Part shown: positions 35,125 to 43,213 of the stretch, in pieces
Layout of the letters: every line of letters begins with the position of its first letter
Numbering within the stretch: position 1 is the first letter of the stretch
Assembly: GCA_022844105.1 (NCBI GenBank)
Contig: JALHMJ010000012.1
Location: forward strand, 1-64,000
Length of the DNA stretch: 64,000 nucleotides
Source: Hyphomicrobium sp.
Lineage (GTDB): Bacteria > Pseudomonadota > Alphaproteobacteria > Rhizobiales > Hyphomicrobiaceae
Reading direction: 5' to 3'
The notes under the pieces: model-generated
Seen by the model: only the letters and a program-made list of their open reading frames with translations
Database searches by the model: none
What the model was told of the DNA's origin: nothing
Translations under genes and position numbers: made by a program

Positions 35125-35719
35125 TTGGCTTTCCTTTCTCACTGCCGGCCCAAAGGCCGGCGGACAGCGATCGATCTGGGGCTCGAGCCCCAAGGCGCGC
35201 TGCCGTTTTCGTTGATTGAAGCATGAAAGCCGCCACGGCATGCCCTGCCGGACGGCTCCGGGCCGCGTTATACGGGCAGCACGGACGCGATGCAACGGGG
35301 TCACTCTGCCAAATTTGACAGGATGCCGGGCGCCGGCACTAAGCGGGGCAATCCATGCCGCCGCCATCGCGAAGGGCTGCAGGCATCCGACTGCGACCGA
35401 TGCGTCGGGTTGTGCCCCCAACCTATGAGGCGGATAGGCGACCATGGCAGGGACCGGCGATAGGCTTGCGGTGAACCGATCCGCCGCTACGGCAAGCCAA
35501 TGAAAAAAACGCGTGTTTCCGTGAAATTGTGTCGGTTGTCTATAGGCTTCGACCTTGCGCTCCGGGCGCTCTCGGGTCATATAGACGGCATCGAACACGC
35601 CTTGGCTTACTCTGCGACAGCTCTACCGAGTCTGACACTAGACGTCTCCAACGCGCGATTTGATGGCCCCCGAGGTCGTCGCTTCGGGGTATTTTACCTA
35701 TGCTTTGGAGGCATAATCG
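35125..35719. other. Divergent intergenic region between rpmI and the cold-shock gene
   Basis: 595 bases between divergent units. It must hold the promoter of the rpmI operon (minus) and the promoter plus probably long leader of the cold-shock gene (plus). Open frames here (for example 35500-35850 plus) overlap the cold-shock gene out of frame and look spurious. CCCCGA/TCGGGG at 35668-35689 is a further hairpin close to the cold-shock start. No infC remnant is visible. Confidence 0.5.
35699..35715 (+). promoter_or_regulatory. Hairpin enclosing the ribosome binding site of the cold-shock gene
   Basis: TATGC (35699-35703) can pair with GCATA (35711-35715), placing the GGAGG ribosome binding site (35707-35711) in and beside a 7-base loop. 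The stem is short, so the structure would be temperature-sensitive. Cold-shock mRNAs are known to control translation through leader structure; this particular hairpin is my inference. Confidence 0.4.
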
Positions 35720-35926
35720 ATGTCGACTGGTACCGTGAAGTGGTTCAACGGACAGAAGGGCTACGGGTTTATTCAGCCGGACGAAGGTGGGAACGACGTA
35801 TTCGTTCACATTTCGGCTGTCGAGCGCGCTGGCCTTTCGTCTCTGCGTGAAGGTCAGAAGATCTCCTTCGAGACCGAGCGCGGCCGCAACGGCAAAATCG
35901 CTGCGATCAACCTGCGTCCCCTCTAA
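35720..35926 (+). CDS. CspA-family cold-shock protein
   Basis: A 68-residue single cold-shock domain that binds single-stranded RNA/DNA. RNP1 KGYGFIQPD and RNP2 VFVHISAVE are both intact. Bacterial genomes often carry several copies, so no number is assigned. ATG at 35720 with GGAGG eight bases upstream. Followed by a strong terminator and then an IF-1 gene on the same strand. Confidence 0.95.
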   Translation: MSTGTVKWFNGQKGYGFIQPDEGGNDVFVHISAVERAGLSSLREGQKISFETERGRNGKIAAINLRPL

Positions 35927-35954
35927 TCAAGGGTCGGCCGCACGGATCGTTCTT

Positions 35955-35983
35955 GGGGAGCAGAGCCACTCTGCTCCCCATTT
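35955..35983 (+). terminator. Intrinsic terminator after the cold-shock gene
   Basis: GGGGAGCAGAG (35955-35965) and CTCTGCTCCCC (35969-35979) pair perfectly over a 3-base loop, followed by ATTTG. Confidence 0.85.
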
Positions 35984-36034
35984 GATTGTGCGCTCGCCAC
36001 GGCGGCGAAGCGCATCGAAGTTTTAAGGGGCTAC

Positions 36035-36316
36035 ATGGCTAAAGAAGAAATGCTCGAGTTCGAGGGCGTGGTGGTGGAGGTGCTCCCCGATGCCCGCTGC
36101 CGTGTGAAACTCGACAATGGCCACGAGGTCGTCGCCTACACGTCGGGCCGCATGAAGAAGAACCGAATTCGGATCCTTGCAGGCGACAAGGTCACGATTG
36201 AGATGACGCCCTACGATCTCACCAAGGGCCGCATCAATTTTCGTCACAAGGATGCGCGCGGCGGGCCTCCTCCAGGAGCCGGCGGACCTCCCGGCGGCCA
36301 GCAGCGCCGTCGTTGA
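36035..36316 (+). CDS. infA: Translation initiation factor IF-1, C-terminally extended
   Basis: A 93-residue protein; the first 72 residues are a complete IF-1 S1-like fold ([19 protein letters not shown], the conserved [11 protein letters not shown], and [12 protein letters not shown]). IF-1 occupies the ribosomal A site during initiation and also melts mRNA structure. The remaining 20 residues are a Gly/Pro-rich, basic tail ([16 protein letters not shown]) absent from ordinary IF-1. With the cold-shock gene just upstream, it may be a cold-associated second copy; whether another infA exists in the genome cannot be seen. Confidence 0.92.
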   Translation: MAKEEMLEFEGVVVEVLPDARCRVKLDNGHEVVAYTSGRMKKNRIRILAGDKVTIEMTPYDLTKGRINFRHKDARGGPPPGAGGPPGGQQRRR

Positions 36317-36343
36317 TTGAAGTCGCGATTTATCAAAGAGACG

Positions 36344-36377
36344 AGGCCGGCGGCAGTGCGCGTCGGCCCGTTTTGTT
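36344..36377 (+). terminator. Intrinsic terminator after infA
   Basis: GGCCGGCG (36344-36351) pairs with CGTCGGCC (36360-36367) with one G-T wobble, followed by CGTTTTGTTTTG. Confidence 0.75.
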
Positions 36378-36395
36378 TTGCTCATTTGCCGTTGG

Positions 36396-37223
36396 CTAGA
36401 ATACGCGGTGGGGGAAGTAGCGCGAAACGAGTTCGTCAAATCGGCCCGACGCGCGGACTTTGTGCAAAGCTGCATTCAGCAGTGCCTTGATTTGCGGGTC
36501 GTTGCGGGGCACGGCAATGGCTAAGCCATCTCCAAAGTAGCGCGGTTCAAAAAACGGCCCACCCCTCAATTCGCAGCAGCGCTTTGAAAGCGTGCCATTG
36601 ATCCAGAACGCCAATCCGATGCCGTCGTCGAAGACATAATCTGCTTTACCTTGCAGCATGGCTTCGCGCGCCAACTCCGCCGTTTCAAACACCTGCACGC
36701 GGCTGTCGCGGAAAAAAGTCTTCAAGAATGCTTCATGCGGAGTGCCGCGCGCCACCGCGATCGACCGTCCGTCGAGAAGGTCCGGCGCCACGTCCACTTT
36801 TTCCATAGTGGTTTTGGCGGCAAACCGGCCTGGAGTGTGGAAGTAGCGGTCAGTAAAATCGACCTTGCGCAGCGCGTCCGACGTCACGGTATGGCCGGCG
36901 ATGACCGCATCCGCTTCACCCCGCTGGAGCGCGACGAGAAGTTCGTCCCATGGCCGCACGCGAATATCGCACGCCGCCCCGATCTCGTTGCACAGCGTGC
37001 GCGCCAGATCGACGTTGAAGCCATTTAAGACGCCGTCCTCGTCGAGGTAGTTGAACGGCGGAAAGTCGCCTTCTGTCAGAAACCGTACCACGACCCGGCG
37101 TGGCTGCTGTCCTTCCGCCGCAGGCTCTTGTGCCCGTGAATCTGTTGCAAAGAAGCCGGTTGGCACAAGCGCCATCGCAACGACGATAGACAGAAAGCAG
37201 CGTTTGATAGCGAACAGCATCAT
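36396..37223 (-). CDS. Periplasmic solute-binding protein, family 3 (amino-acid type)
   Basis: A 275-residue exported protein; the signal peptide ends near SRAQ (about residue 31). The mature part has the SBP family 3 pattern: FPPFNYLDEDGVLNGFNVDLARTLC, then WDELLVALQRGEADAVIAG, and a C-terminal KVRASGRFDELVSRYF. It should bind a small amine or amino acid in the periplasm. No ABC permease or ATPase gene is adjacent, so it may be an orphan receptor that works with a transporter encoded elsewhere. It is divergent from the glycosyltransferase gene. Confidence 0.85.
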   Translation of the reverse strand: MMLFAIKRCFLSIVVAMALVPTGFFATDSRAQEPAAEGQQPRRVVVRFLTEGDFPPFNYLDEDGVLNGFNVDLARTLCNEIGAACDIRVRPWDELLVALQRGEADAVIAGHTVTSDALRKVDFTDRYFHTPGRFAAKTTMEKVDVAPDLLDGRSIAVARGTPHEAFLKTFFRDSRVQVFETAELAREAMLQGKADYVFDDGIGLAFWINGTLSKRCCELRGGPFFEPRYFGDGLAIAVPRNDPQIKALLNAALHKVRASGRFDELVSRYFPHRVF

Positions 37224-37401
37224 GTGGACCGGGTGTTCAGCTCAAGCAAGGTCCCGTAGTCTGAACAGTGTTGGTGTCCGGACTGCGGCTGCCGACTTGT
37301 CGTGCGGGCGCATCGCGGTGTCAAATCATCCTCGCGGACAGCCGACGTCGCTGGATCTACCCTCCAGCGACGCGACCCGGTTATTGGGGCGGTCAGTTCC
37401 C

Positions 37402-38811
37402 ATGTGGCCGGATGCGTTGCGCGTCCAGGCCCCACACTTTTCCGCAGCCGAGCCGATGGCAATCTGGCAACGCCGCCTTCTGGCTGTTCTGGTTACGTCA
37501 ATCCTGATCGGTATGGTGGTTTCCCCCGATTTGTCGGCGACCCTTCTCATGGCGGTGTTGACACCAATTTTTCTGTGCGTTGCTTTCTTGCGCGCAACGG
37601 CTCTGTGGGTTTTCACCAGAATGCCACCGGTTGCGCATGCCCCGGCCGTCCCGGCCGCCGAACCGCTGCCGATTTATTCGATCCTGGTGCCCCTCTATGC
37701 CGAAGCCCATATGGCGGGATCGCTTGTCGCCGCACTCGAACGGATCGATTGGCCGCCCGATCGGCGAGATTTTATCTTCATCACTGAAACTGGCGATGAC
37801 GCGACCCGCCTCGCCCTCGAGGCGGTCATCGGCAACCGCGTCGGCATGCGCATCATCGTCGTGCCGCCGGGAAACCCGCGCACCAAGCCGCGCGCCCTGA
37901 TGTATGCCTTGCCCCACGCGATTGGCGAGTTGGTCGTTGTATTCGATGCAGAAGACGAACCCGAACCCGGGCAATTGAGAGAAGCTTTCCGGCGGTTTTA
38001 TTTCTCTGGCCCTGAACTCGGCTGCCTGCAGGCGCGGCTCAACATATACAACGTACGCGCGAGCTTGATCACACGCCAGTTCACCCTGGAGTATACGGCT
38101 TTATTCGATGCGCTTCTGCCGGCCGTCGAGCATCTCCGCCTGCCGCTTCCCCTGGGCGGCACATCGAACCATTTCCGTCGCCACGTGCTCGATGAGTGCG
38201 GCGGCTGGGATCCCTACAACGTCACCGAGGACGCGGACCTGGGCTTTCGCCTTGCACGATTGGGCTATCGCGTCGCGATGCTCAACTCGACCACGTGGGA
38301 GGAAGCGCCACCGACCATACGCGGCTGGACTGGACAGCGGTCCCGCTGGCTCAAAGGCTGGATGCAGACGACGCTCGTGCATCTTCGCGATCCAGCCCGC
38401 TTGCGGTCTGAACTCGGCACGCGCGGCTTTTTGGGTTTTAATATCCTGATGGGTGGCGTTATTTTTTCAGCTCTTGTCCATCCGCTGGTCTACGCTTATG
38501 CGCTTTGGAAATTGGCGACCGGCGATCTCACCCTCTGGCCGCCGGACGGCTGGCCGGCCGTTTTTTGGTGGGCCGGAGCTGCGAACCTGATGGTCGCTTA
38601 CGTGGTCGGAATTGCGCTAGCGATGATCTGCGGCTGGCGCCGGCATGGACCTCGCCTCGCCTTTCACGCGCTCCTGCTGCCCATTTACTGGTTAATGATT
38701 TCCTTTGCAGCCTACCGCGCGGTGTTTGATCTCGCCCGTCAGCCATTCCACTGGCGCAAGACAGCGCATAAGGGAAAAGCAGGTGCATACCGCCGCAACT
38801 CATCCGAATAG
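37402..38811 (+). CDS. Membrane glycosyltransferase family 2
   Basis: About 469 residues. Two N-terminal helices (residues about 25-65), a cytoplasmic GT2 domain, then three helices at the C terminus. Catalytic motifs are DAEDEPEPGQL (DxD equivalent), TEDADLGFRL (TED), and QRSRWLKGW (QxxRW), the pattern of processive cellulose-synthase-like and beta-glucan synthases. It probably makes or extends an exported polysaccharide. The frame opens at 37051, but that part overlaps the divergent neighbour; the ATG at 37402 is favoured, though the ribosome binding site is weak. No partner polysaccharide genes are adjacent. Confidence 0.82.
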   Translation: MWPDALRVQAPHFSAAEPMAIWQRRLLAVLVTSILIGMVVSPDLSATLLMAVLTPIFLCVAFLRATALWVFTRMPPVAHAPAVPAAEPLPIYSILVPLYAEAHMAGSLVAALERIDWPPDRRDFIFITETGDDATRLALEAVIGNRVGMRIIVVPPGNPRTKPRALMYALPHAIGELVVVFDAEDEPEPGQLREAFRRFYFSGPELGCLQARLNIYNVRASLITRQFTLEYTALFDALLPAVEHLRLPLPLGGTSNHFRRHVLDECGGWDPYNVTEDADLGFRLARLGYRVAMLNSTTWEEAPPTIRGWTGQRSRWLKGWMQTTLVHLRDPARLRSELGTRGFLGFNILMGGVIFSALVHPLVYAYALWKLATGDLTLWPPDGWPAVFWWAGAANLMVAYVVGIALAMICGWRRHGPRLAFHALLLPIYWLMISFAAYRAVFDLARQPFHWRKTAHKGKAGAYRRNSSE

Positions 38812-38907
38812 CAATTCAATCAAACGCGGGCCGTGTGATTGACATTCCACTTTGCGGACTTAAGCGTATGTTGTGTTAAAAACACTATTTAGAAGTGTGA
38901 GGCGAAC

Positions 38908-39198
38908 GTGGCGACGCTGGATCAGCTGATCGTTTGGGCGATCGTAGGCCTCATTGGCGGCAGTCTGGCCGGTCGTCTTTACGCTTGGGATAAACAGGGT
39001 TTAGGGCGTGTTCGCAATCTCGCTCTCGGATTGGCCGGCGCGGTGATTGGCGGCCTTCTGTTTCGCATTTTTGGAATTTTGCCCGACCTGGACCGCATTT
39101 CGATTTCATTGCGCGATGTCGTGGCGGCTGTGGTTGGAGCTTTCCTTGTGCTCGCTTCAATCTGGCTTTGGACCAAATATTCTGCCAAAGCGCCGTAG
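38908..39198 (+). CDS. GlsB/YeaQ/YmgE-type small membrane protein
   Basis: A 96-residue protein with three or four hydrophobic helices and the Gly-rich start LIVWAIVGLIGGSLAGRL, plus NLALGLAGAVIGGLLFRIFG, matching the transglycosylase-associated/GlsB family of stress-linked membrane proteins. Function is not established. The start is a GTG at 38908. Confidence 0.8.
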   Translation: MATLDQLIVWAIVGLIGGSLAGRLYAWDKQGLGRVRNLALGLAGAVIGGLLFRIFGILPDLDRISISLRDVVAAVVGAFLVLASIWLWTKYSAKAP

Positions 39199-39223
39199 TC
39201 CACTGGCCATGAGATTGTAGACA

Positions 39224-40963
39224 ATGCAGCCGATCATCGATCCGCGTTCCGGTGACGTTGAGGACGATGCGTCGAGCACAAAAAGCCGTAAGCTGGCGGC
39301 CATTGCCGGCAGCATGCTCGCTGAGATCAGCTTTCCCAAGCTGATTGTCGCCTGGGTCTTGCTCATCGGCCTGCCCGGATTGCTTCTTGGTTTGGCACCG
39401 CCCGTCGCGTGGGCCTGGCTGTCGCGTGTATCGGACAAATTTGCAGCCATTTCCGGAATTGGATCGCTGCTGATCTTCGCGGGAATTTTGCTCGTTGGTT
39501 GGTATGGAATCCGCCCGCTTTTCCGTTTCATGGAGCGCAGCTTCTGGTCGCTCCAAGCCCTCGCCGTCCAGCCCGTCTACGCGGCGTGCCGTGAAGGCCT
39601 CAGCCAGATTGCGGAGGGCTTTCTCGAACCGGAAGCCAAAGAACAGGACCGCTCTCGAAGGCGGGCCAAGATGGCAGCGGTCGCCGGATTTCTGGCCTGC
39701 GCAATCGGCGTGGCACTCGTGGCACTGGCTTGGCCCTACACACAGTGGACGGCAACCTGGCAAGCGCTCTCAACACCGTCTACGCTTCTCATGCCCGCCC
39801 TTGCGAACGCTATTACAATCGTCGCCGGTTATCTTGCCGCGGCTTCGATCGTGTGGGGTTTGACCGATGCCGTCATGGAGCAGCCCGAAAAGTTCGCGGC
39901 CTTTGAGAAGTCGAATGGCGACGGCAAGCGATTTCGCATCGCTCATCTCTCCGACCTACATACTGTTGGCGAACGGTTTGGCTTCCGCATCGAGTCGGGA
40001 CGTCTGGGCCCGCAGGGCAATGGCCGTCTTGATGCCGTGCTCGAGCGGTTGCAGGATCTCCACGATCACGACCCGTTGGAAGTCATCCTGATAACCGGCG
40101 ACATGACCGACGCCGGACGATCGGCGGAGTGGGCCGAATTCTTTTGCAGTCTGGCTCGGCACCCGCGGCTCCTCGAACGCACACTCATTCTGCCGGGAAA
40201 TCACGACTTGAACGTCGCCGACCGCGCGAATCCGGCCAGGCTGGAATTGCCAACCAGCCCGCGAAAGCAATTGCGGCAAATGCGCGTGGTATCGGCCATG
40301 GCGGCCGTTCAGGGACGTCGCGCATTCGTTTGTGACCGGGCCAAAGGCGAAGTTGGCCCGCTGCTGGCCGATGCGATTGAACCCGCTGGAACGCAAATGA
40401 AGTCGCTCGCCGATGTGGGGCGATTTGGCCCATCGTCGGAATTGTCCCGCTTATGGTCCGACGTCTTTCCGCTCATTGTTCCGCCGCGTGATCCAGGCGG
40501 GCTCGGCATCATTCTTATGAATTCCAATGCGCAAACGAATTTCTCGTTCACAAATGCATTGGGACTGGTATCGGCCGACGACGTCGCCATTGCCTGCAAG
40601 GTCATCGGCCAGTATCCGGGAACTGCCTGGATCATCGCCCTCCACCACCATCTGGTCGAATACCCATTGCCCGTTAAAGCGTTTTCGGAACGCATCGGCA
40701 CGGCCTTGATCAACGGGAGCTGGCTGGTCCGGAAGTTGCGGCCGGTCGCCACGCGCGTCGCCATGATGCACGGGCACCGCCACATCGATTGGATCGGGCG
40801 GATCGGAAGGCTGACCGTTATCTCGGCGCCATCACCCGTCATGGAAGCAAAGGACGGTGATGCCACCTGCTTCTATGTGCACACGGTCGTTGTGCGGACG
40901 GATGGAAATATTGCGCTGACGAACCCGGAAAAGGTTGCAGTTGCCGGTCAGGCGCTGTCTTAG
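39224..40963 (+). CDS. Membrane-bound metallophosphoesterase
   Basis: A 579-residue protein. The first 215 residues hold about four transmembrane helices in two pairs; the rest is a calcineurin-like phosphoesterase with all metal ligands visible: SDLH (about residue 242), GDMTDAG (about 291), GNHDLN (about 327), LHHHLVE (about 474) and GHRHID (about 518). Between the fourth and fifth blocks there is a long insert (residues about 335-440). It starts 25 bases after the preceding small membrane gene. Substrate (phosphodiester, UDP-diacylglucosamine, or polyprenyl-phosphate type) is unknown. Confidence 0.82.
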   Translation: MQPIIDPRSGDVEDDASSTKSRKLAAIAGSMLAEISFPKLIVAWVLLIGLPGLLLGLAPPVAWAWLSRVSDKFAAISGIGSLLIFAGILLVGWYGIRPLFRFMERSFWSLQALAVQPVYAACREGLSQIAEGFLEPEAKEQDRSRRRAKMAAVAGFLACAIGVALVALAWPYTQWTATWQALSTPSTLLMPALANAITIVAGYLAAASIVWGLTDAVMEQPEKFAAFEKSNGDGKRFRIAHLSDLHTVGERFGFRIESGRLGPQGNGRLDAVLERLQDLHDHDPLEVILITGDMTDAGRSAEWAEFFCSLARHPRLLERTLILPGNHDLNVADRANPARLELPTSPRKQLRQMRVVSAMAAVQGRRAFVCDRAKGEVGPLLADAIEPAGTQMKSLADVGRFGPSSELSRLWSDVFPLIVPPRDPGGLGIILMNSNAQTNFSFTNALGLVSADDVAIACKVIGQYPGTAWIIALHHHLVEYPLPVKAFSERIGTALINGSWLVRKLRPVATRVAMMHGHRHIDWIGRIGRLTVISAPSPVMEAKDGDATCFYVHTVVVRTDGNIALTNPEKVAVAGQALS

Positions 40964-40976
40964 TTCACTGGGAAAT

Positions 40977-41050
40977 TGGAGCGGGCGAAGGGAATCGAAC
41001 CCTCGTATGCAGCTTGGGAAGCTGCCGTTCTACCATTGAACTACGCCCGC
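40977..41050 (-). tRNA. tRNA-Gly (anticodon CCC), with encoded CCA
   Basis: Read from 41050 downwards, the acceptor arm GCGGGCG pairs with CGCCCGC. D-loop (AGTTCAATGGTAGAA), anticodon stem GCAGC/GCTGC with loop TTCCCAA giving anticodon CCC, and T-arm GAGGGTTCGATTCCCTT are all present. The discriminator is T, usual for bacterial Gly tRNAs, and CCA is encoded. Confidence 0.95.
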
Positions 41051-41149
41051 ACGCGAACCTCGATACCATAGCCGAGCGTTACCGAACAAGGCTCCGCTGC
41101 GAAACTGGTTTTGGGTATGCTCGTAACGCCTGACAAGGTACCAAGGTAG

Positions 41150-42154
41150 ATGGATGTGGGGCCATCAAGGCCAGAGGATGATTGTTTGAAACCGGAATTC
41201 GGCATCGCGTCGGCGACGAAATTTTCCGATCCCGACTGCACCGCCAAAGGTGAGCCGCGCGCGCAAGTAGCCCTGCAACGGCTCGACACGCTGTGGATCA
41301 ATACCGGCACGTTATGCAACATCACGTGTCGCAACTGCTATATCGAATCTTCGCCAACCAACGATCGGCTGGCCTACATCACGGCTCCTGAGGTTGCGGC
41401 GTTTTTGGTTGAGGCGCGCGATCGCGGCACCCGCGAAATCGGCTTTACGGGCGGCGAGCCGTTTCTCAATCCCGATTTCGAGACAATGCTCACGCAAGCG
41501 TTGGAACAGGGCTTCGAGGCGCTTGTTCTGACCAATGCAATGGCGCCGATGCAGCGGCCCGGCGTCAAGTTATGGCTGCTCGCTTTGCGGCAACGTTTTC
41601 AGGGACGGCTCACACTTCGCGTCAGCCTCGACCATTACAGCCAAGCCTTGCATGATGCGGAGCGTGGCGCGGGATCGTTCGCAAAGGTTGTTGAAGGACT
41701 TGATTGGCTCGCAGTCAACGCTTTCCGCATGGCCATTGCGGGCCGCACGTGCTGGGGCGAAAACGAGGCCGACGGGCGGACCGGATACGCGGCTCTCGCT
41801 GCCGCCCGGCGCTGGCCGATAGATGCGGCGTCGGCCTTAGATCTCATCCTCTTCCCGGAGATGGATGCCTCCGCCGACGTCCCCGAAATCACGCCGTCCT
41901 GCTGGGGCATCCTGAAGGTGAATCCCGATACGATGATGTGCGCGTCCTCGCGCATGGTGGTGAAACGCAAAGGCGCCGCCGGGCCGGCCGTTCTGCCGTG
42001 CACGTTGCTGCCCTACGACGAACGCTTCGAAATGGGGGCCACGCTCGCGCAAGCGGACCGCGCCGATGGTGGGGTCTTCGACCGGGGTGCGGTGAAGCTT
42101 GCCCATCCCCATTGTTCGCGCTTCTGTGTCCTGGGCGGCGGCAGCTGTTCATGA
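41150..42154 (+). CDS. Radical SAM protein with C-terminal cysteine cluster
   Basis: A 334-residue radical SAM enzyme. Cys56, Cys60 and Cys63 (CNITCRNC) form the CxxxCxxC cluster site and GFTGGEPFLN (about residue 98) is the SAM-binding GGEP motif. The C-terminal third has further Cys (SCWGILKVN, MCASS, PCTLL, HCSRFC, GSC) arranged like an auxiliary Fe-S (SPASM-type) region, so a second cluster is likely. Such proteins modify peptides, cofactors or tRNA. It is a single gene with no obvious substrate next to it. Confidence 0.82.
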   Translation: MDVGPSRPEDDCLKPEFGIASATKFSDPDCTAKGEPRAQVALQRLDTLWINTGTLCNITCRNCYIESSPTNDRLAYITAPEVAAFLVEARDRGTREIGFTGGEPFLNPDFETMLTQALEQGFEALVLTNAMAPMQRPGVKLWLLALRQRFQGRLTLRVSLDHYSQALHDAERGAGSFAKVVEGLDWLAVNAFRMAIAGRTCWGENEADGRTGYAALAAARRWPIDAASALDLILFPEMDASADVPEITPSCWGILKVNPDTMMCASSRMVVKRKGAAGPAVLPCTLLPYDERFEMGATLAQADRADGGVFDRGAVKLAHPHCSRFCVLGGGSCS

Positions 42155-42158
42155 ATAA

Positions 42159-42182
42159 GCCCGGCGCGTGTCCGCACCGGGC
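42159..42182. terminator. Hairpin between the convergent radical SAM and mscL genes
   Basis: GCCCGG (42159-42164) and CCGGGC (42177-42182) pair, with an inner GCG/CGC extension past one mismatch. T tail is weak on either side, so it may act bidirectionally. Confidence 0.55.
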
Positions 42183-42209
42183 CTCCAACTGGACAACAAA
42201 GAAAGTGGC

Positions 42210-42602
42210 TTACTTCCTCATCACCAGCGCATCACGAATTTCCTTCAAATAGACCTCCGACGGTGTCGGCTCGGCAGCCGCCGCGGCCGGTGCCGTCTTC
42301 TTCATTCTATTGATGGCCTTGACCAGCAAGAAAATCGCGAATGCGGTAATGACGAATTTGATCAGCGCATTGAGAAACACACCATATTTTATGAGAACGC
42401 CGTCATCCGTCGGTGTCGGCAGCGTCACGGCGAGCGACGAAAAATCGACACCCGCCATCATGTAACCGATCGGCGGCATGATGATGTTCTCGACCAGTGT
42501 CGAGACGATCGGCGCAAAAGCTGCACCCATGATGACACCGATGGCAAGGTCGACGACGTTGCCGCGCATCGCGAAATCGCGAAATTCCTGAATGACACCC
42601 AT
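42210..42602 (-). CDS. mscL: Large-conductance mechanosensitive channel MscL
   Basis: A 130-residue inner-membrane channel that opens on osmotic downshock. N-terminal amphipathic helix and TM1 (FRDFAMRGNVVDLAIGVIMGAAF) and TM2 (FLNALIKFVITAFAIFLLVKA) are typical, with a charged C-terminal bundle. The frame is open 45 codons further, but the ATG at 42602 (MGVIQEFRDFAMRGN) is the conserved start. Confidence 0.95.
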   Translation of the reverse strand: MGVIQEFRDFAMRGNVVDLAIGVIMGAAFAPIVSTLVENIIMPPIGYMMAGVDFSSLAVTLPTPTDDGVLIKYGVFLNALIKFVITAFAIFLLVKAINRMKKTAPAAAAAEPTPSEVYLKEIRDALVMRK

Positions 42603-42948
42603 ATTGATCTTCCCCGTTGTTGACCTGCCTGCGGTTCGCCCTTGCCAACTCTGGCCAAACGGCGCCGCCGCGCGTCCGCCCCGCCCAAGCGGACGACTCG
42701 CCAGTCGGACGATAGGCAACCTGATCCGGCCGCACAATCCTGGCCGAACCGTTCATTTGATTGCGCATTGGAAATATGTTTCAGGGCGCCATGAGCAATG
42801 CAATCGCTGGGGCCACGACTGGCGGCGTCGCTCGGCAACGACAAACTTAAGTCGAAAACCTGCTGGCACTCTGTCACCCGTGCGCTAGACAGACGTGAAC
42901 ATGTAAGGTCAGCCGCGGCGGGGGCCCTGCGGCAAAGGGGATGGCAGC
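42603..42948. other. Divergent intergenic region between mscL and the DUF4212 gene
   Basis: 346 bases with promoters for both directions. A TGGCAC occurs near 42865 but without a -12 partner at the right distance. No gene, repeat or strong hairpin is supported. Confidence 0.45.
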
Positions 42949-43209
42949 ATGATTGAACGAAGAGAACGCAAACCCTATTGGCGTCATACCAAGTGGCAGA
43001 TGTTCGCCAGCCTGATCCCGTTTTTTGCCGTCATCATCATTCTCCCACTGTACGCCGAGCGGCTCAACTCCAACAAGTTTCTCGGCTTTCCACTCGGCTA
43101 CTTCCTGGCAGCGCACGGTCTTGTGTTGATCGCTGTGATCACGGTCGCGAGTTTCGTGCGCCAGCAAGACGCCATCGATCACTGGCACGGCGCTCACGAG
43201 GACAACTGA
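42949..43209 (+). CDS. DUF4212 small subunit of a sodium:solute symporter
   Basis: An 86-residue protein with two helices (ASLIPFFAVIIILPLYAERL; FPLGYFLAAHGLVLIAVITVASF), matching DUF4212, the small partner always found beside one branch of sodium:solute symporters. It ends 4 bases before the symporter gene, so the two are co-translated. Its role is presumed to be assembly or stability of the large subunit. Confidence 0.85.
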   Translation: MIERRERKPYWRHTKWQMFASLIPFFAVIIILPLYAERLNSNKFLGFPLGYFLAAHGLVLIAVITVASFVRQQDAIDHWHGAHEDN

Positions 43210-43213
43210 GGCG

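Noticed and set aside
35500-35850. A plus-strand frame that runs into the cold-shock gene
   Set aside because: It is out of frame with the cold-shock gene and overlaps it by 130 bases; the cold-shock frame is certain.
42850-42890. TGGCAC near the DUF4212 promoter as a sigma-54 site
   Set aside because: The -12 position does not contain TTGC-like sequence.
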